From contig CADCXA010000024.1 in NCBI GenBank assembly GCA_902806565.1, forward strand, positions 372,001 through 436,000: a stretch of DNA of 64,000 nt. Direction: 5' to 3'. The notes beneath the pieces were generated by a model. The model did not search any database, was not told the DNA's origin, and was given only the letters and a program-made list of their open reading frames with translations. The position numbers and the translations under genes are program-made. Shown one piece after another: positions 1-12,500 of this stretch; positions within the stretch are counted from its first letter, which is position 1; each line of letters begins with the position of its first letter. The DNA is from Hypoxylon rubiginosum (lineage: Eukaryota; Ascomycota; Sordariomycetes; Xylariales; Hypoxylaceae).

Positions 1-2382
1 TTTTCGTAATATGATAGGTAGAAACCCTCGTTGCCAACAGCTGTTTAGCTAATTGACCTGTAGCATGTCGTACCCAATACAGTACATTTCTCGTCTCAAC
101 TTTGTTGTAATTGCGACTCAACAATCTGCAAAGGTACCTACTTACGTGATTCATACGATTCGTGCTCCCTTTGCCGATGAGTTCGATACATCATAATGAG
201 GAACTAAGTTCGACAGTTCAGATATAGGTTATGAAGCTTTGAGCCAACTAGCCAGCCAGCCAGCTTAGACACAACCACCATGACTAAGTAGATAACGTAC
301 ATATTACACGAGGCACGGTTTTAATACGATAGAAAACTCATGTATACTGACACGCCTCATCCATCAAGTTCCAATCACATTTTCAACTGGTGATAATATG
401 ATTCTGTGTGAGACAGAACTAGACAAGTCAGTCCTGCAGACGACTATATCTGTGTAACCGCAGCCAGTTAACCGACGTTGTTGTATCCATTAATATACCT
501 CGGTATCCGGTCCAGCAGATTGAAGTTGTGATCGCCCAACCTAATAGGCTATACGCGTATATGCATTATCGACATCCAACTTCTTCGGTTGTGGGTATCT
601 TCCGACTCATGGATTGGAGCTTCGGGGAGGACCCATTCGTTGCAAGTTATGTCAGAGCCAATTGACCAGGAGAATACTCCAACATCTCTTCTCGACGACC
701 AGCTTAGCCCTGTGATCCCGTCTGGATTCCGCCACGGCCAACGTAGAGATAGCCTAGTCATATCAGCTTACTTACCTGACGACAATCCTCCAAAAGGACC
801 CTGCGGAGCAGTAAGAAGCTAGGTCAGCTTGCGGCTCATCTTTGAAGGATTTCCAGGTAAGCTATCTCAAAGGAGAGGCTAGCTTCATGTAGGTCAAAGC
901 TAGGTGGTAGTCCTAAGCTACCCACCTTAGCTACCGTACGTAGCCAGCTATCAGCTTAGCTTCCATATGACTCGCATCTTGCTAGACAAGGTTTTCGCCC
1001 GGCTCCCGGTTACATAGAGCATAAGTACATCCCGTCGGGTTATCTATAGCGCCGTGGAGCACAGCGGCTCATTGCTCGTCATACGAGTATAGTAGGAATA
1101 TATGCGGTGCTGTTCCTGCGTAGAGGCGGCAGAAGTTGCATGTCTTAGGTATGCATGGTCATATCAAGGGCAGAAGCCATTCCGGGTTTAGCTATTGTTG
1201 CAAGCATATAATCAAAAGAGACGTGAGATGGTAAGACGATTGTCCGATTACAGCTAGTATTACTAGGTCCCTGGCCCACGATCCGAAATAAATAAGAATC
1301 ACAGATGAAGGACTTATTAGTAATATACACCTAGGTATACAATATATCAAGCTGCCTACCCCGGTATATAGAGAAACTTAACCCGACATGCCAGGAATCT
1401 CAATACAGCGGTAGTCCACTAATTGTGAGTACCATACTACATACCGAGTTGAAGGCACGGGAGGCTGGTTGATCCCTTATATGCAAATCCGGAAACGCGT
1501 GATACCAGTCCTACAACAGCGATCACCACTAGCCTTTCTGCTGAAGTATCGACAAAGGATTTCGTTAACACCGTGGCAGGGACGAATGTCCCTACCGCCC
1601 TTTGCTAAGGGAGGCTTTAGCAAGGGTCCGGGTCTCCTGACTAGAAAAAAGGGAGAGAGAAAAGGAAAACCAAACTCGAGTGCCTCTACCAATATTCAAA
1701 CAGATCTCCGAGGGCGGATAAAAAGAGGATTAAAGAAGTAGGAGCGAGGCTCTGCGGTCCTTGGTCTCGTTATTTGGTACGGTCACCGAATCCAATACGG
1801 TTAGAAATAAGGCATCAACGTAGAACTATGTTGTCTTATCCACGTCGACCGTATGAAGTTCTAATTTACGACCGCAACATAAGAAATATCAATGTGTTCT
1901 GATGAGCTGTCGAGTGATTCTAGTATATGACATATGGTACTGTCGTTATAGCTGGTATGTTAAACATAAATGTTGCCCTTGATCGAATATATTCCCTTCA
2001 CTACTTAGGTATTTACAAACCAGCTTCATTTATATCAAAGGGGTATGTCCGTAGTCGAGTGAGGAGAGGGTTAGATGAGAGATCGATAGGGTGTGAGGCT
2101 AAGCAAGAAAGAAAATGGAAGTTCTCGGGATTCATCACCGATTGTATTATGAGCGATGCTAATGGACTTTGCTCGCTTCTTCTACATGCTATGTTTACAC
2201 CGAAGGCTTGGTCTTGGTACCTATGTACCTAGTTGGTTCATCGTTCCAGAAGAGGAGTGTAACTAGCGACATCGCCTCGTGATAATTTGATTCCGAGTTG
2301 TTGTCCCTCCCGTCCGGAAAACATCATAATGAACTTTCTCTTTATGCCTCGCGTTCCGATTTGCCCTGTCTGGCGTTCCACC
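1..2382. other. Intergenic, no gene recognised
   Basis: No open frame here reads like a known protein; the frames present are 60-101 codons with unconvincing composition. The stretch has ordinary mixed base composition with many short CTAG/TAGGT/AGCT words. An imperfect hairpin lies around 899-931, where GCTAGGTGGTAG faces CTACCCACCTTAGC. The last ~150 bases before 2,383 would be the 3' UTR and terminator region of the leftward proteasome gene. I see no tRNA or rRNA. Confidence 0.6.
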
Positions 2383-3805
2383 TTATAGCTTCTGATATTC
2401 CAGCTTGCCCTCTAACTTCTTCGCCTCAGCTAGCTTCCGTACCGCCTTGTTGAAGTCGTCCTGGTTGACGGCGTCTCTGTAAGCCTTGATGGCGAATAGC
2501 CCGCTGTGAATTGCAATTAGCTATCTGTCTCTCTTATATCGAAAATGGATTATAGGGGTAGCACTTACGCCTCTGTAACTACGTTCCTTAGATCGGCACC
2601 GTTTAGCCCATCACTCATCTTGACAACACTCTCGAAATCGATCTCGCCCTCGGTAACTACACTCTGGGCGTGGATTTTCAGGATCTCAAGACGGCCGACC
2701 TCGTTCGGCAGCGGGATTTCGATCTTGCGGTCGAGACGACCGGCACGCAGTAGCGCCGGGTCCAGAGTGTCGGGCCGGTTCGTGGCCATGATGATCTTGG
2801 TCTTGCCTAGGTAGTCGAAACCGTCAAGCTGGTTGAGCAGCTCCATGAGCGTACGCTGGATCTCTCGATCCGCACTGGTGCCCTCTGAGAATCGGCGACC
2901 GCCGATAGCATCGATTTCGTCCATGAATATAATACACGGTTCGTGCTCCTTGGCGTAGCCAAACATCTCTCGGATTAGCCGCGCTGATTCGCCAATATAC
3001 TTATCGACAATAGCGGACGAGACAACTGTATGAGTGAAGAAGCAAAATGTTAGCCAAAACATAAGTCCACCTAAGATCCGCGTATCATATATAGAAGATC
3101 CATACCCTTCAAGAAGTTCGTCTCCAAGCTGCTTGCCACAGCCCTTGCTAGTAAGGTCTTGCCCGTGCCGGGCGGTCCGTAGAGTAGTACGCCCTTGGGA
3201 GGCTTGATGCCGACTCGCAGGAAAAGCTCGGGGTTCTTGAGGGGGAGCTCGATAACCTCACGCAGCTCGCGGATCTGCTCGTTAAGGCCACCGATGCCGG
3301 CGAAGCTGACCTGGCCCGGGTCCTCAAGTGACATGTTGTAGACGAGAGGGTCGACCTCGCGCGGCAGCATGCGCATGATGGTCAGTGTTGTCATATCAAG
3401 CGCCACACGCGTGCCTTGCTTTAGCTTTGCCTTGTCGACTTTCGATCTACAGCCAACGACATATCGTGGTCCCGACGAGGCTTTTACGATGACTGCACCG
3501 TTCTCACACGTTAGCATATTATTCTCCGACGGACAGCAGACACCTGTAAAGTTTGGGCAAGGTTGGGAGTTTGTAGGGAGCGGTGGCGGCGTACATCTTT
3601 CCTCGTCGAGCTGCTTTAGGACTTCACCAATAATTTGTCCTACGCTTTGCAAGGCCTTAATGTTCTCCTCTGTCTGATTGAAATCCTTCTCCAAACCCTT
3701 GATCTCTAAGCGCAATGCCTTCAACTTGGATTCCCACTCGCGCGATTCGATAAGCTTAGCACGGAGCGCCTGGAGCGCATGGTCCCGTTCTTGGTCGGAG
3801 GCCAT
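2383..3805 (-). CDS. rpt4: 26S proteasome regulatory particle AAA-ATPase subunit Rpt4
   Basis: One of the six ATPases in the base ring of the 19S particle; it unfolds ubiquitinated substrates and feeds them to the 20S core in nucleus and cytosol. Four exons on the minus strand: 3805-3595, 3492-3106, 3025-2569, 2503-2383. Introns are 102, 80 and 65 bp with GTACGC, GTATGG and GTAAGT donors; joining them restores FIVKA, NFLKVVSS and TEAGLFA, continuous with Rpt4 orthologues. The product is 391 aa, the usual size. It has an N-terminal coiled coil (about residues 10-60), Walker A GPPGTGKT near 176, Walker B IIFMDEID near 231, and the second region of homology [25 protein letters not shown] with arginine fingers. 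The C-terminus LEYQKL lacks an HbYX motif, as expected for Rpt4 rather than Rpt2/3/5. The start is the only ATG that gives the family N-terminus. The first intron is a multiple of three with no stop, so retention would stay in frame. Confidence 0.97.
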
Positions 3806-4738
3806 GGTTGTGGGAATTGTGAAGTTCGGATACGTATTATGTCGGAAGGGAGCGAGGATAAATATCGGAGCGCCTAGCGGATGCTGTACTCGGGTTGCGC
3901 GGTATGCAGTGTGCCGGATGGATTATGTTTGTGTAGACTGTAGTTGTGTAGATTAAGAAAAAAAAGAGTTGATTTGGTAAAGTTGAGATGTTAGAGGCGT
4001 GCAGTCACTAATGGATGGAGCTTCAACGAGGCCCGGTCACCTAGGAGCTTGCTGATGCAGCTTCCGTTTGCCTGGCGCCGGGTCTTTCCAGCTATTGGAC
4101 CCACTTGGGTGCTTACGTAAGTACTGGACTTCAGCCATTGTAAACTGTACAGTCTAATTAATTCTACTCTGAAAAGAGACACACTGTATACTATAAAAAC
4201 GTCAATTGACAAGAATATTATTCGAGCTTCACCAAGTATATCCAAGTATACCTGCTCACAATAACATATATGAACTATAATAAAATGAATGCTATATGAT
4301 TTGAAAGATACAATTTACTCGAAAGTTTTGCGATTTTTCTTCATGTTACTATGGCTTATGGAAATAGTAGTGTTTAATGCACATACGGAGAATGGCCTTT
4401 CAGTTTTCAGTATGTATACGTACCTGAGTATACACAAGCACTTAAATCAGTCACGATGTTGGAATATTAGATACAGCTCTGTTCATTACTCAAGCTGATA
4501 TTTCTAAAGCCTGAAACCCTCGAAAAGGGTAGAAAGGGACACGGCATTGCCGACACTATGCTTTTTGGGGGTATATGGTGTAAATCGTGACGCAGAAGCA
4601 TCCTCCTCGCGCATCTTAACATAGTCACCAACTACTACTGCTACTAACCCAGGGTATGATGAAGTTCCACCTCCCAAAACTTCCTGGGTAGAGCCTCGTA
4701 TCATAACCTCGTAACAGTCCTTACTCGTGAATACATTC
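3806..4738. other. Intergenic between two leftward genes
   Basis: This contains the promoter and 5' UTR of rpt4 (right side of its ATG at 3805) and the 3' region of the next gene. The 4,140-4,500 part is AT-richer than its surroundings and has no convincing frame. No recognised RNA gene or repeat. Confidence 0.5.
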
Positions 4739-6337
4739 TTATTTCTCCCACTCGGCGGCGATCTCCTCCCGCACTTTCTGGCACCACTTCCAGATCGCCG
4801 CCTCGAAGTCTACCCATACTTGGGGACTGCTGTTGTATACAACACCCATAACATCTACCTTCAGCATTACTTCCCAACGCAGCTCGGCCGCCTTGATCCA
4901 GTACCTCAGGTTCTCCGCACATCTGTAGGGCTTCTGCGTGTCCGTATGAAACGTGCCGATAGCGCCAAATCGCCGCTGTGATTTTCTGATGGCGGCGTTG
5001 TGAAGCTTGACGAGCCTGAGTCCGTTTTGCATACTCTGGAGGAATGGTGTTGGCATTTCTCCTGCCTGGTCGACCGGCGTCCACAGAGGCAATGGCTCAG
5101 CTTCAGTATCGATTGAGCTGAGAAATGCAATCTCGCGCTCTACTTCTTTACCAGACCAGTCGCCGCTCAACCACGTCCAGCTGGCTCTCTCGGCACGTTC
5201 GGCCATCTCCATCTCATCCTCTTTACTGAGCATGGCACGTATACTCTCAATCCAAGAGCTCATCGTCTTATGTTCGTCCCCTCGAGGGCCACCGGCAAAA
5301 CACCTAGTTGCCATGTGTTTCAGGACTTCCATGACCGAGAGCAACTCCGAGCGTATCTCCTTTTCCGATTTGATGGCATCTAAGCGGTCCGGATGCTCAT
5401 GTGCCGTATAATAGAGCTTTGCAGCTCGGATGGCTAGCGTCATAACGTCAAGCAACTGCACTCCTTGAATTTCGTACCACGTCTGCGTCGGTGGAGGCGA
5501 CTGCATCATAGACGGAGGAGCCGACTGCCTAACTGATGGACTTCCTGATAACGGTGCTGCCTCCATCAAGACCCTTGATGCGGAATCGAGAGCTTTTGTC
5601 AAGTCTGTCTTGAGCTCCTCGATAGTTGGCGGTCTAGGGATGTGTTTCTCTCGATGATTGTAAGTGCTAGTAGTAGGCGGTAAGACATCTTGATCCGGAT
5701 CCTCATAGTCATCCTCGTAGAAGTCATCGCGATCTTCAGTGGGTGATTCGACCATAGGAATACCGCTAAAAGCTTGGGCACCGAGGTCTGGGCTACTGCC
5801 CATCGAGGCGTACGAAGAATCCACGTCGGAGGCAGATGCCTTTGGACTGAGCATGGAGGCCGTGTCTAATTGCGACAGATCTAGGGTTGCTCTCGGGTGC
5901 CGTTTCCTAGCCAGCTGACCCCCCTTTCCATCGAGCAACCCCGTCCTCGCAAAATAGTACTGAAGATGCGATATGCTTCCCAAACTCAGAACGCTCTCTC
6001 GATGTCTCGCGCTAGAAGCGAAGTCTGTTCCTTGCGGCTTCGTATAGCCACGCCTCTTTAAGGGTCTGTCGTAGCTCCCTGTGGATTGGCGCGAGGAGGC
6101 AAAACTGACGTCTGACCTCCTGGACTGATAGCTCGAAGATGATACTCTGGAGAATGATTCACCGCCGAGCGAATCTCGATACGAACCATCTGCGCTCGAG
6201 GTGCGGGAGACTGATGAAGCAGTCGAGAGGCATCGAGCCGAGTTTGCTCTATTGGCGCCTATAGCCGCAGAAGGCGTCGTCTCGGGCGATGGGGAGTCAC
6301 GGCGAAACGTTGGCCGCTCGTCTTGCTTGGCTGCCAT
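4739..6337 (-). CDS. Conserved Pezizomycotina protein of unknown function
   Basis: Single-exon frame of 532 aa starting at the ATG at 6337 (MAAKQDERPTF). The frame stays open to 6670, but the added 111 residues look like untranslated sequence. The N-terminal ~140 residues are Ser/Arg-rich and probably disordered. A conserved-looking segment HLQYYFARTGLLDGKGGQ follows, then an acidic linker (EDRDDFYEDDYEDPDQD). The C-terminal ~280 residues are predominantly helical, rich in Trp and charged residues (TWTWLSGDWSGKE, RYWIKAAELRWEVMLKVDV), and end in AAEWEK. There is no signal peptide and no membrane segment. I recognise the overall pattern as a protein widely kept in filamentous ascomycetes but cannot name a function. 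It shares orientation with rpt4, 0.93 kb away, with no reason to infer a functional link. Confidence 0.8.
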   Translation of the reverse strand: MAAKQDERPTFRRDSPSPETTPSAAIGANRANSARCLSTASSVSRTSSADGSYRDSLGGESFSRVSSSSYQSRRSDVSFASSRQSTGSYDRPLKRRGYTKPQGTDFASSARHRESVLSLGSISHLQYYFARTGLLDGKGGQLARKRHPRATLDLSQLDTASMLSPKASASDVDSSYASMGSSPDLGAQAFSGIPMVESPTEDRDDFYEDDYEDPDQDVLPPTTSTYNHREKHIPRPPTIEELKTDLTKALDSASRVLMEAAPLSGSPSVRQSAPPSMMQSPPPTQTWYEIQGVQLLDVMTLAIRAAKLYYTAHEHPDRLDAIKSEKEIRSELLSVMEVLKHMATRCFAGGPRGDEHKTMSSWIESIRAMLSKEDEMEMAERAERASWTWLSGDWSGKEVEREIAFLSSIDTEAEPLPLWTPVDQAGEMPTPFLQSMQNGLRLVKLHNAAIRKSQRRFGAIGTFHTDTQKPYRCAENLRYWIKAAELRWEVMLKVDVMGVVYNSSPQVWVDFEAAIWKWCQKVREEIAAEWEK

Positions 6338-9300
6338 GACTGATGTACCAAAATCGAGAGTACAAGAAATCGATGAATTTAGATCGTGAGTACGGTCGCA
6401 AAAGACGTGTGGTTTTAGGTAGCCAAGGTTAAATCGTTGGTAGGATCGCAGAGGTAAGATTCGGTCGAGATCGGAAGGGCGGAATGCGCAGCGTCGAATG
6501 AAGGTGGGCCCGATGCTGTTCAACAGCTTCGACTTAGAGAAACATAGGTGTGCAAAATGAAGGTCTTCCTGAGAGCCTAGTGAGTGTGAGCCCCAAATTC
6601 GATTCTGGTGGATCTGAAAGCGATATGGAGCAGTAAATAATATGAAACCAAGACGGCATCGAATAAACAATCAAAGGTGGCAGTTTCCTAAACCCCCCAT
6701 AAGCCCGTTGAGCCCGTGAGCCCGTGAGCGGGAGATCAATTTGGGGATACCTTACCCGCTTCGTACCTAGCGTTACCAAGTATCGTCAACGAAGTGGGAC
6801 TTTGGAGAAAGTGCAAGGGCTTATAGGGAAATTATGTATCTCGGTGATTTTATTCGATTTATTCGCGTCGAGTCGGTCCTCGGCTTAGTGGAGACGCGTA
6901 AAACGAATTGAAAAGCCGTTCGACCAATGACGATGATTGTATGTCCTCTTTTGGCCCCTTTAACCCCTTTCGCTTTCTTTTCCAGAACTCGCGTCTTTAG
7001 CAAATATAAAACACTACTCTTTTTCGATGGACCCTGGCTTTGATATCCCCCATTTCGAACATGCGCCTTGAACAGGATTCAGGGAGTTTAAGTAGAAGAA
7101 GTGACGGTGCCTGACAAGTGAACAGTTGCTTATTTCTACCTTATGTACACAAACGATGATTGTATTCCTACGTTTCTAGTTGAGGCATCGAAACTAATTT
7201 GGACTGAATAGGGCTGGCCGGGCAACAAGATTTAATTACATTCCTCTTTGTGGAAATCCATTCAACCATGTCTCCCTTTACACCACAATAGTTTGCTTCC
7301 TCAATATGCAAATGCCTATTCCGCGCACGAGACAAATCCTGACCATGGCTTTCTCCAGGTTTAGAGATCCTTACACGTGGTAATACATTATCCAATAGCT
7401 TCCATCACCCCGCAAACAGCACGAACGACTGGTCAATTCTGTAAGTGATGGCAGCTTTTTACATTAGTAGTCGACCTTGATTTGATGGACAACATCAGGT
7501 ATATTGCAGAAATGCGACGCGATATATGCACTCTTCTTAGCTACTCGATCCGGGCTCCCTTAGTATATATTCGTTGGAAGAGAAGATTGGAAGAAAAGAA
7601 ACATACCCAACCGGTCAAAGTACTTTGGGATATATATACTAGGATTCTTGAAGACTAGAAAGTGTAGTTGACGTAAGGAAACTTACGGGACAACTCCATA
7701 TGTAAGGGAGTTTGACATTGCGATGGGATAAAACACTCAAGTTCATTATACATATGTAAACGTACAGACGTATTATCAGTCATTTGAATTCACCTACACA
7801 GCTATACTACTTATGCACACCAAGGCCGGACATCCTCATTTCAAGTGTCAAGCCTGCAGCGTTGCAATGTCTCATTTGCGTCTTCCTCCATCAGTCCCGA
7901 CTGGCCGAGATCAGGTATGCTGGATACCTGGTCCTAGCGATCCTAGCCAACGATTCGGCGAGCCTTAACGTAACCCATCAGCCCATGTGGCATTCGGCGC
8001 GCTCGAGGCACTTTGAGGTATCGTCTTCGATATTTGCTGGCATAATGGTTACAGGGAATGTATGAGATCTTTAATGATAAGGTGAATCGAAAGTCTGGAT
8101 TCTATGCTCCTTTAGGAAAGCATCGCGGCTCGCACTTGTTATACTACCTATGAGAGTAAGAGAGAGTAGTATAAAATCTTGTCAACTAACTAATAGGCTC
8201 TATTATCAGTCATGAAGGAACGGATAGTGCAATGGTCTGTTAGGAGGCCAGCTTGACGCACCATATCCACACTCACTCATTACTAGACATTGTTTGACAG
8301 ATGGACCTCTGGGCTTCTGAGCGGCTGGGGTCTCGAAGACGCAGAATCGAGTCGTGAGTGATTAAGATTACCGTTGACTGGGTCAGATGAATGAATGACC
8401 ATTACCCCAGAAAGTATGGGTATCGTCCAATTGCCTTGTCTACTACTGTATCTAATAAGACGAATCGTAGCCTCTTGTTTTCTCTGCTTGTGTTCTTCGT
8501 CTTGTTCTCCTTATACGTGCGTATTGTACTGTTCCGTACGTCAGAGGTATGAGTCTTTGCTTTTTCTTCATCGATCGATTAACCCGGACCGAGTACTACC
8601 ACAGTGGCTTGGAAAATCGGTTGGACATCGACGCTTTCTGATGATTTCAGCTATCCTTCTTCCCGTTTACCTTTAATTTTTACGGAGTTATCCATCACAA
8701 AAGGCCTCCTTGCTTGGAATTAGTATCTAGGGAGTCGTCTGTTCGCCGGCTACAAAGTACACTCTTCTCCGGAAACTAGATCTGCAGCTGCAAAAGAGAC
8801 TTTGAAACCATCGGCTTTCCCCCTTTATTCTCCCCGCCAAGCTGATTGGTGTCCGATTCATCGTCCAAGCAAACAGCTAGAAGAAGATTCGAGCAGAACC
8901 ATCGAAGCTTATGGACAGCGTCGAAGACGAAGAGACGACTAAGAAAAATACGCCAAAGGTTGGATCGGCCCACCCGGTCCCTTACACGGCTCTCTTACCA
9001 AATCAGCAGATCAGCAAGTTCAGATAGATAGTGGAAAGCCTTCCGCAAGGGGGCAATACTATGTTACCTGGAGGCCCTTTGCAAGCCAAGAAGCAGCTTT
9101 GCCGTGCTTAGGGTGCCTGCCTGAAATTTCATCAAAACACGAAAGTAATTGGCCATTAGGAACATTTGAAGGATTAAAAGCTTGTGGTAGCTGACAGGCA
9201 GACAGGCTGGGTAGTAGGTACTTGGGTACTAGTACAAGCTAAAGAGCCCCACCAAATCCAGCCTATGCGCAACTACGCCCGACACGCCAATTCCTCCCCG

Positions 9301-9572
9301 TCACCAGTCCCGACCAACGTTACGTGTAATTCCAATCCCATCCCAGGGCCAAAAAAAAAAAGGAGATCTTCCCGTGGGTTGCAGAAAAAACAAGGAGCCC
9401 ATCGCTTTCAGTGTCTGTGCAGTGCAGCAGGATAGTGGGCAACAACACAGATTTGCCGTGCTTTCCAGTCCACCAGCCCAGGTCCTAGGAATAACCAAAG
9501 GGGAAAAAATAGAAAAGTGATCTATTAACTAACCTACCTGAGTACACGGGCATCTATCACTTGTACCGGTAA
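6338..9572. other. Long intergenic region (divergent promoters)
   Basis: About 3.2 kb between the divergent start codons of the leftward unknown-function gene and the rightward KAR9 gene. It should hold both promoters and 5' UTRs. Frames up to 93 codons occur on both strands but none reads like a known protein. An A11 tract occurs near 9,350 and CT-rich stretches near 8,500. No tRNA or repeat recognised. Confidence 0.5.
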
Positions 9573-12500
9573 ATGACAGGCCCATCTGGAGCCGGGCCAG
9601 CTGCAACAGCACCAGCACCAGCACCACAACCACAAGAATCACCACCACCACCCGCACCCGCATCGCATGCAGCAGCAGCGCCAAATACTCCATCGCCATC
9701 GTCGCACCAAGATCAAGACCAGGACCAAGACCAAGACCAATATCAACATCATATTCCCCGGACTACCTCCTCTCGCCAATCTCCCACACCGACGGCCTCC
9801 GCTTTTTCGGAGCCAGGATCGTCTGTCCACCCACAACAAAATGCCGACCCGTCGCTCGACCTTTTGACATTTTCTGACGTCCCGACGGACCTGGTGCAAC
9901 TCGGACCTCTTCTCAACGCGAACAATAACAACAACATCAACATTAATAACTCTTCCCCAATCAAAGCGATAGGTCATCAACCGCGCAAACCTTCCCCCGG
10001 TTTAGCAGCCCGTCTCAAGGCCCTGGGTTTCGGCACCCAGCGACATTCCTCGCCTTCGTCTCAGACATTCCTTCACGATCACATTGGCCGCCTCCCTGAA
10101 GACCAACTGCGGCTACTCGACCAAGCCCACCAAGCCAATTCTACAGGACTAATTGTCGAGCGACGCGGTCGTCCCTGGAAGGGTGCTGGTGCCCCTCTCC
10201 AGCTTTTAAGGTCCAAGTCGAGTCGCGAGTCGTTTCGAAGTCGAAGGAAGGGCGCGAACGAGGAAGAGAAACTATCACCATCCGTTCAGGCCGAATCCTC
10301 GTCGAAGCCTGAGCTTCTGCCCGAAATAACAGAAGCGGCACCGTTGGATATGGACACCAACAAATATCGACTGCCCGACCACACTAACGGAAATGGCACC
10401 AAGGCACAATTAGATACTCGAAGGGAACATATCGAGCGAGACTGCCGCGTTCCCGAATTAGAAGTCGAATTCGAAGATACTCAGACTCCACCTCCTTTAC
10501 CCCCCAAAGACACGCCACCGGAGGCCACAACTCCAGCTGACTACATCTCCGATCTGCCCTCCTACTTCAACCCCCTTGGTCTCCAGCGGCCCGGGTCTAT
10601 ATATACCATCTCCCGCGCGTCTTTTGCTAATCAGCTCGCCCAGCTTACCGCGCTGCAGCTACCGGATGCCGAACTGCTGTCGAGTAAGGTTGCAGCTATC
10701 CCCACCGCCCAGGCAGCCACAAAAGCTTTATTAGGCGCGGCGGACCAGATACGGGGATGGATCTTTAAAGCGTCCGAGGTAATCGGGGGATTGGATAGTG
10801 ACGACGATGTTGAGTGGGCAGCAGCTGGTGGCAGGGAAGGGTACGAAGAAGTGGAAAATGCCATTACGAGATTCGAGGGGCTTATCAATGTCTACGTTGG
10901 CGCTATCGAAGAGCTCCAAAACCGGCGGGATATCGCCAATGTATCCAGCGAGGACCTGCAGAGGGCAGTAGCGCAGATGGAGGCAATCATGAACGAATGG
11001 GCAAAGATTCGCAACACTTTGAACAGTACCAAGGGCCAGGTCGAGACAGCCATGGAATGGGAAGAGCTGTGGAACATGGTTCTCGGCGATATCCAGAACG
11101 AAATGGATGATCTCAGCCGACTCATCTTTGAAATGGAAGAACGGCGGCACAAGTCCATCATGGCGGTTTCTAATGGCGATGCTGTGGACATTGGCGACCT
11201 GGAGACTATCGTCGAGGAGACACCCCCGGCCGTCGCGCGCAATAACCGATATAGTCTCCCTTCGTTTCCACTTAGTCCAAGCTCTCCAGGAACCCCTGCT
11301 CTTACCCAAGACGATTCGAGCCTGCTTGCATTATTCGCAAGAATGCAGCCGCTGAGAGCGTCGTTAGACTTCTTACCCATGCGACTATCAGTATTCGAAG
11401 CAAGGGCCTCCGGTGCCTTCCCAACAGCGTGCGATGAGCTCGAGACGCGAAGAGCAGGTTTAGAAGCTAGCTACAAGAAGCTCGAGATAGATGCCGAGTC
11501 TCTAAGAAGAGAACTCGGGGAGGACAAATGGGTTCTTGTGTTCCGTGGTGCCGGCAGACAGGCCCAAAAGATGATAGACTCGGTGGACCGAAGCATGGCA
11601 AAGCTGCGCGAGGCTGCGGACCAGGGGTTGCAGCTTTCGAGTCCTACGGCCATGGGCAAGAAAATTGAGAATTATGAGGCGAAGAAGGTCCATTACGGTC
11701 CGGCGATTGAGCGCGTGCTATCTATCATCGACAAAGGTGTCAAAGACAGACTTACCGTAAATGGCGAAATTCTGAGGCTGCACAACGAGTTGCAGTCTAG
11801 GTGGGAAGAACTGAGAGAGTCTATGGGGAGAATGGGCGTCGTCTTGGATGAAATCCAGTCGGATAGACAAAGCCAACAGCTCCGAGATTCCATCTCGAGT
11901 ATGCTCTCGAATGATAGGTCTACTCTTGCTAGCGGTAATGATACCCCCGGGAGCTCGCCGCCGTCGTCGGTTATTATGTCTAGCTTAGGCCTGGAACCGA
12001 TCACACCGTCGACACAGAACAAGAGGCGCACCCCGGGTAGTGGTGGGAGCTTTCTACCTCAGCCTTCAAATGCCCGCAGGGGCAGTTCAAGCCTGGCACC
12101 CCTTTCACGGCGGCCTCCGGGGTCACGTTTATCTATGCTTCAACCAAGCTCTTCCAACTTTTCCAACTTGACAACAACACCACCCCGAAGTGGCAGCGCT
12201 ACCCCTCTCGCAACTCGCCTCCCAAGGTCTACCTCCAGCATCGTTGACGGTCGCCCGCGATGGAATGGGTCCACGAACACTAACGATTCTGACGTGGGAC
12301 ACAACTTCAGACCTCTCACCCTCACTACCCCTAGCCCATACGCCAAGAAGACTCCTACTTCCGCACGCTCTGCGTCTTCGATCACTTCGGTTTCTGGGGG
12401 CTCGAAACTCCCCCTCCGCAGTCCATTGGGGAGAGCATCTTCGTCTTCGCCGATTCCTGAGGATACGCCTCCTAGGAAGAGTGTGTCTCGGCTTTCCTTC

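Noticed and set aside
1590..1640. Inverted repeat CCTTTGCTAA / TTAGCAAGG
   Set aside because: Short, imperfect and without a context that would make it a terminator or transposon end.
4701..5084. 127-codon minus frame within the unknown-function gene
   Set aside because: An alternative frame of the supported 532-aa gene on the same strand.
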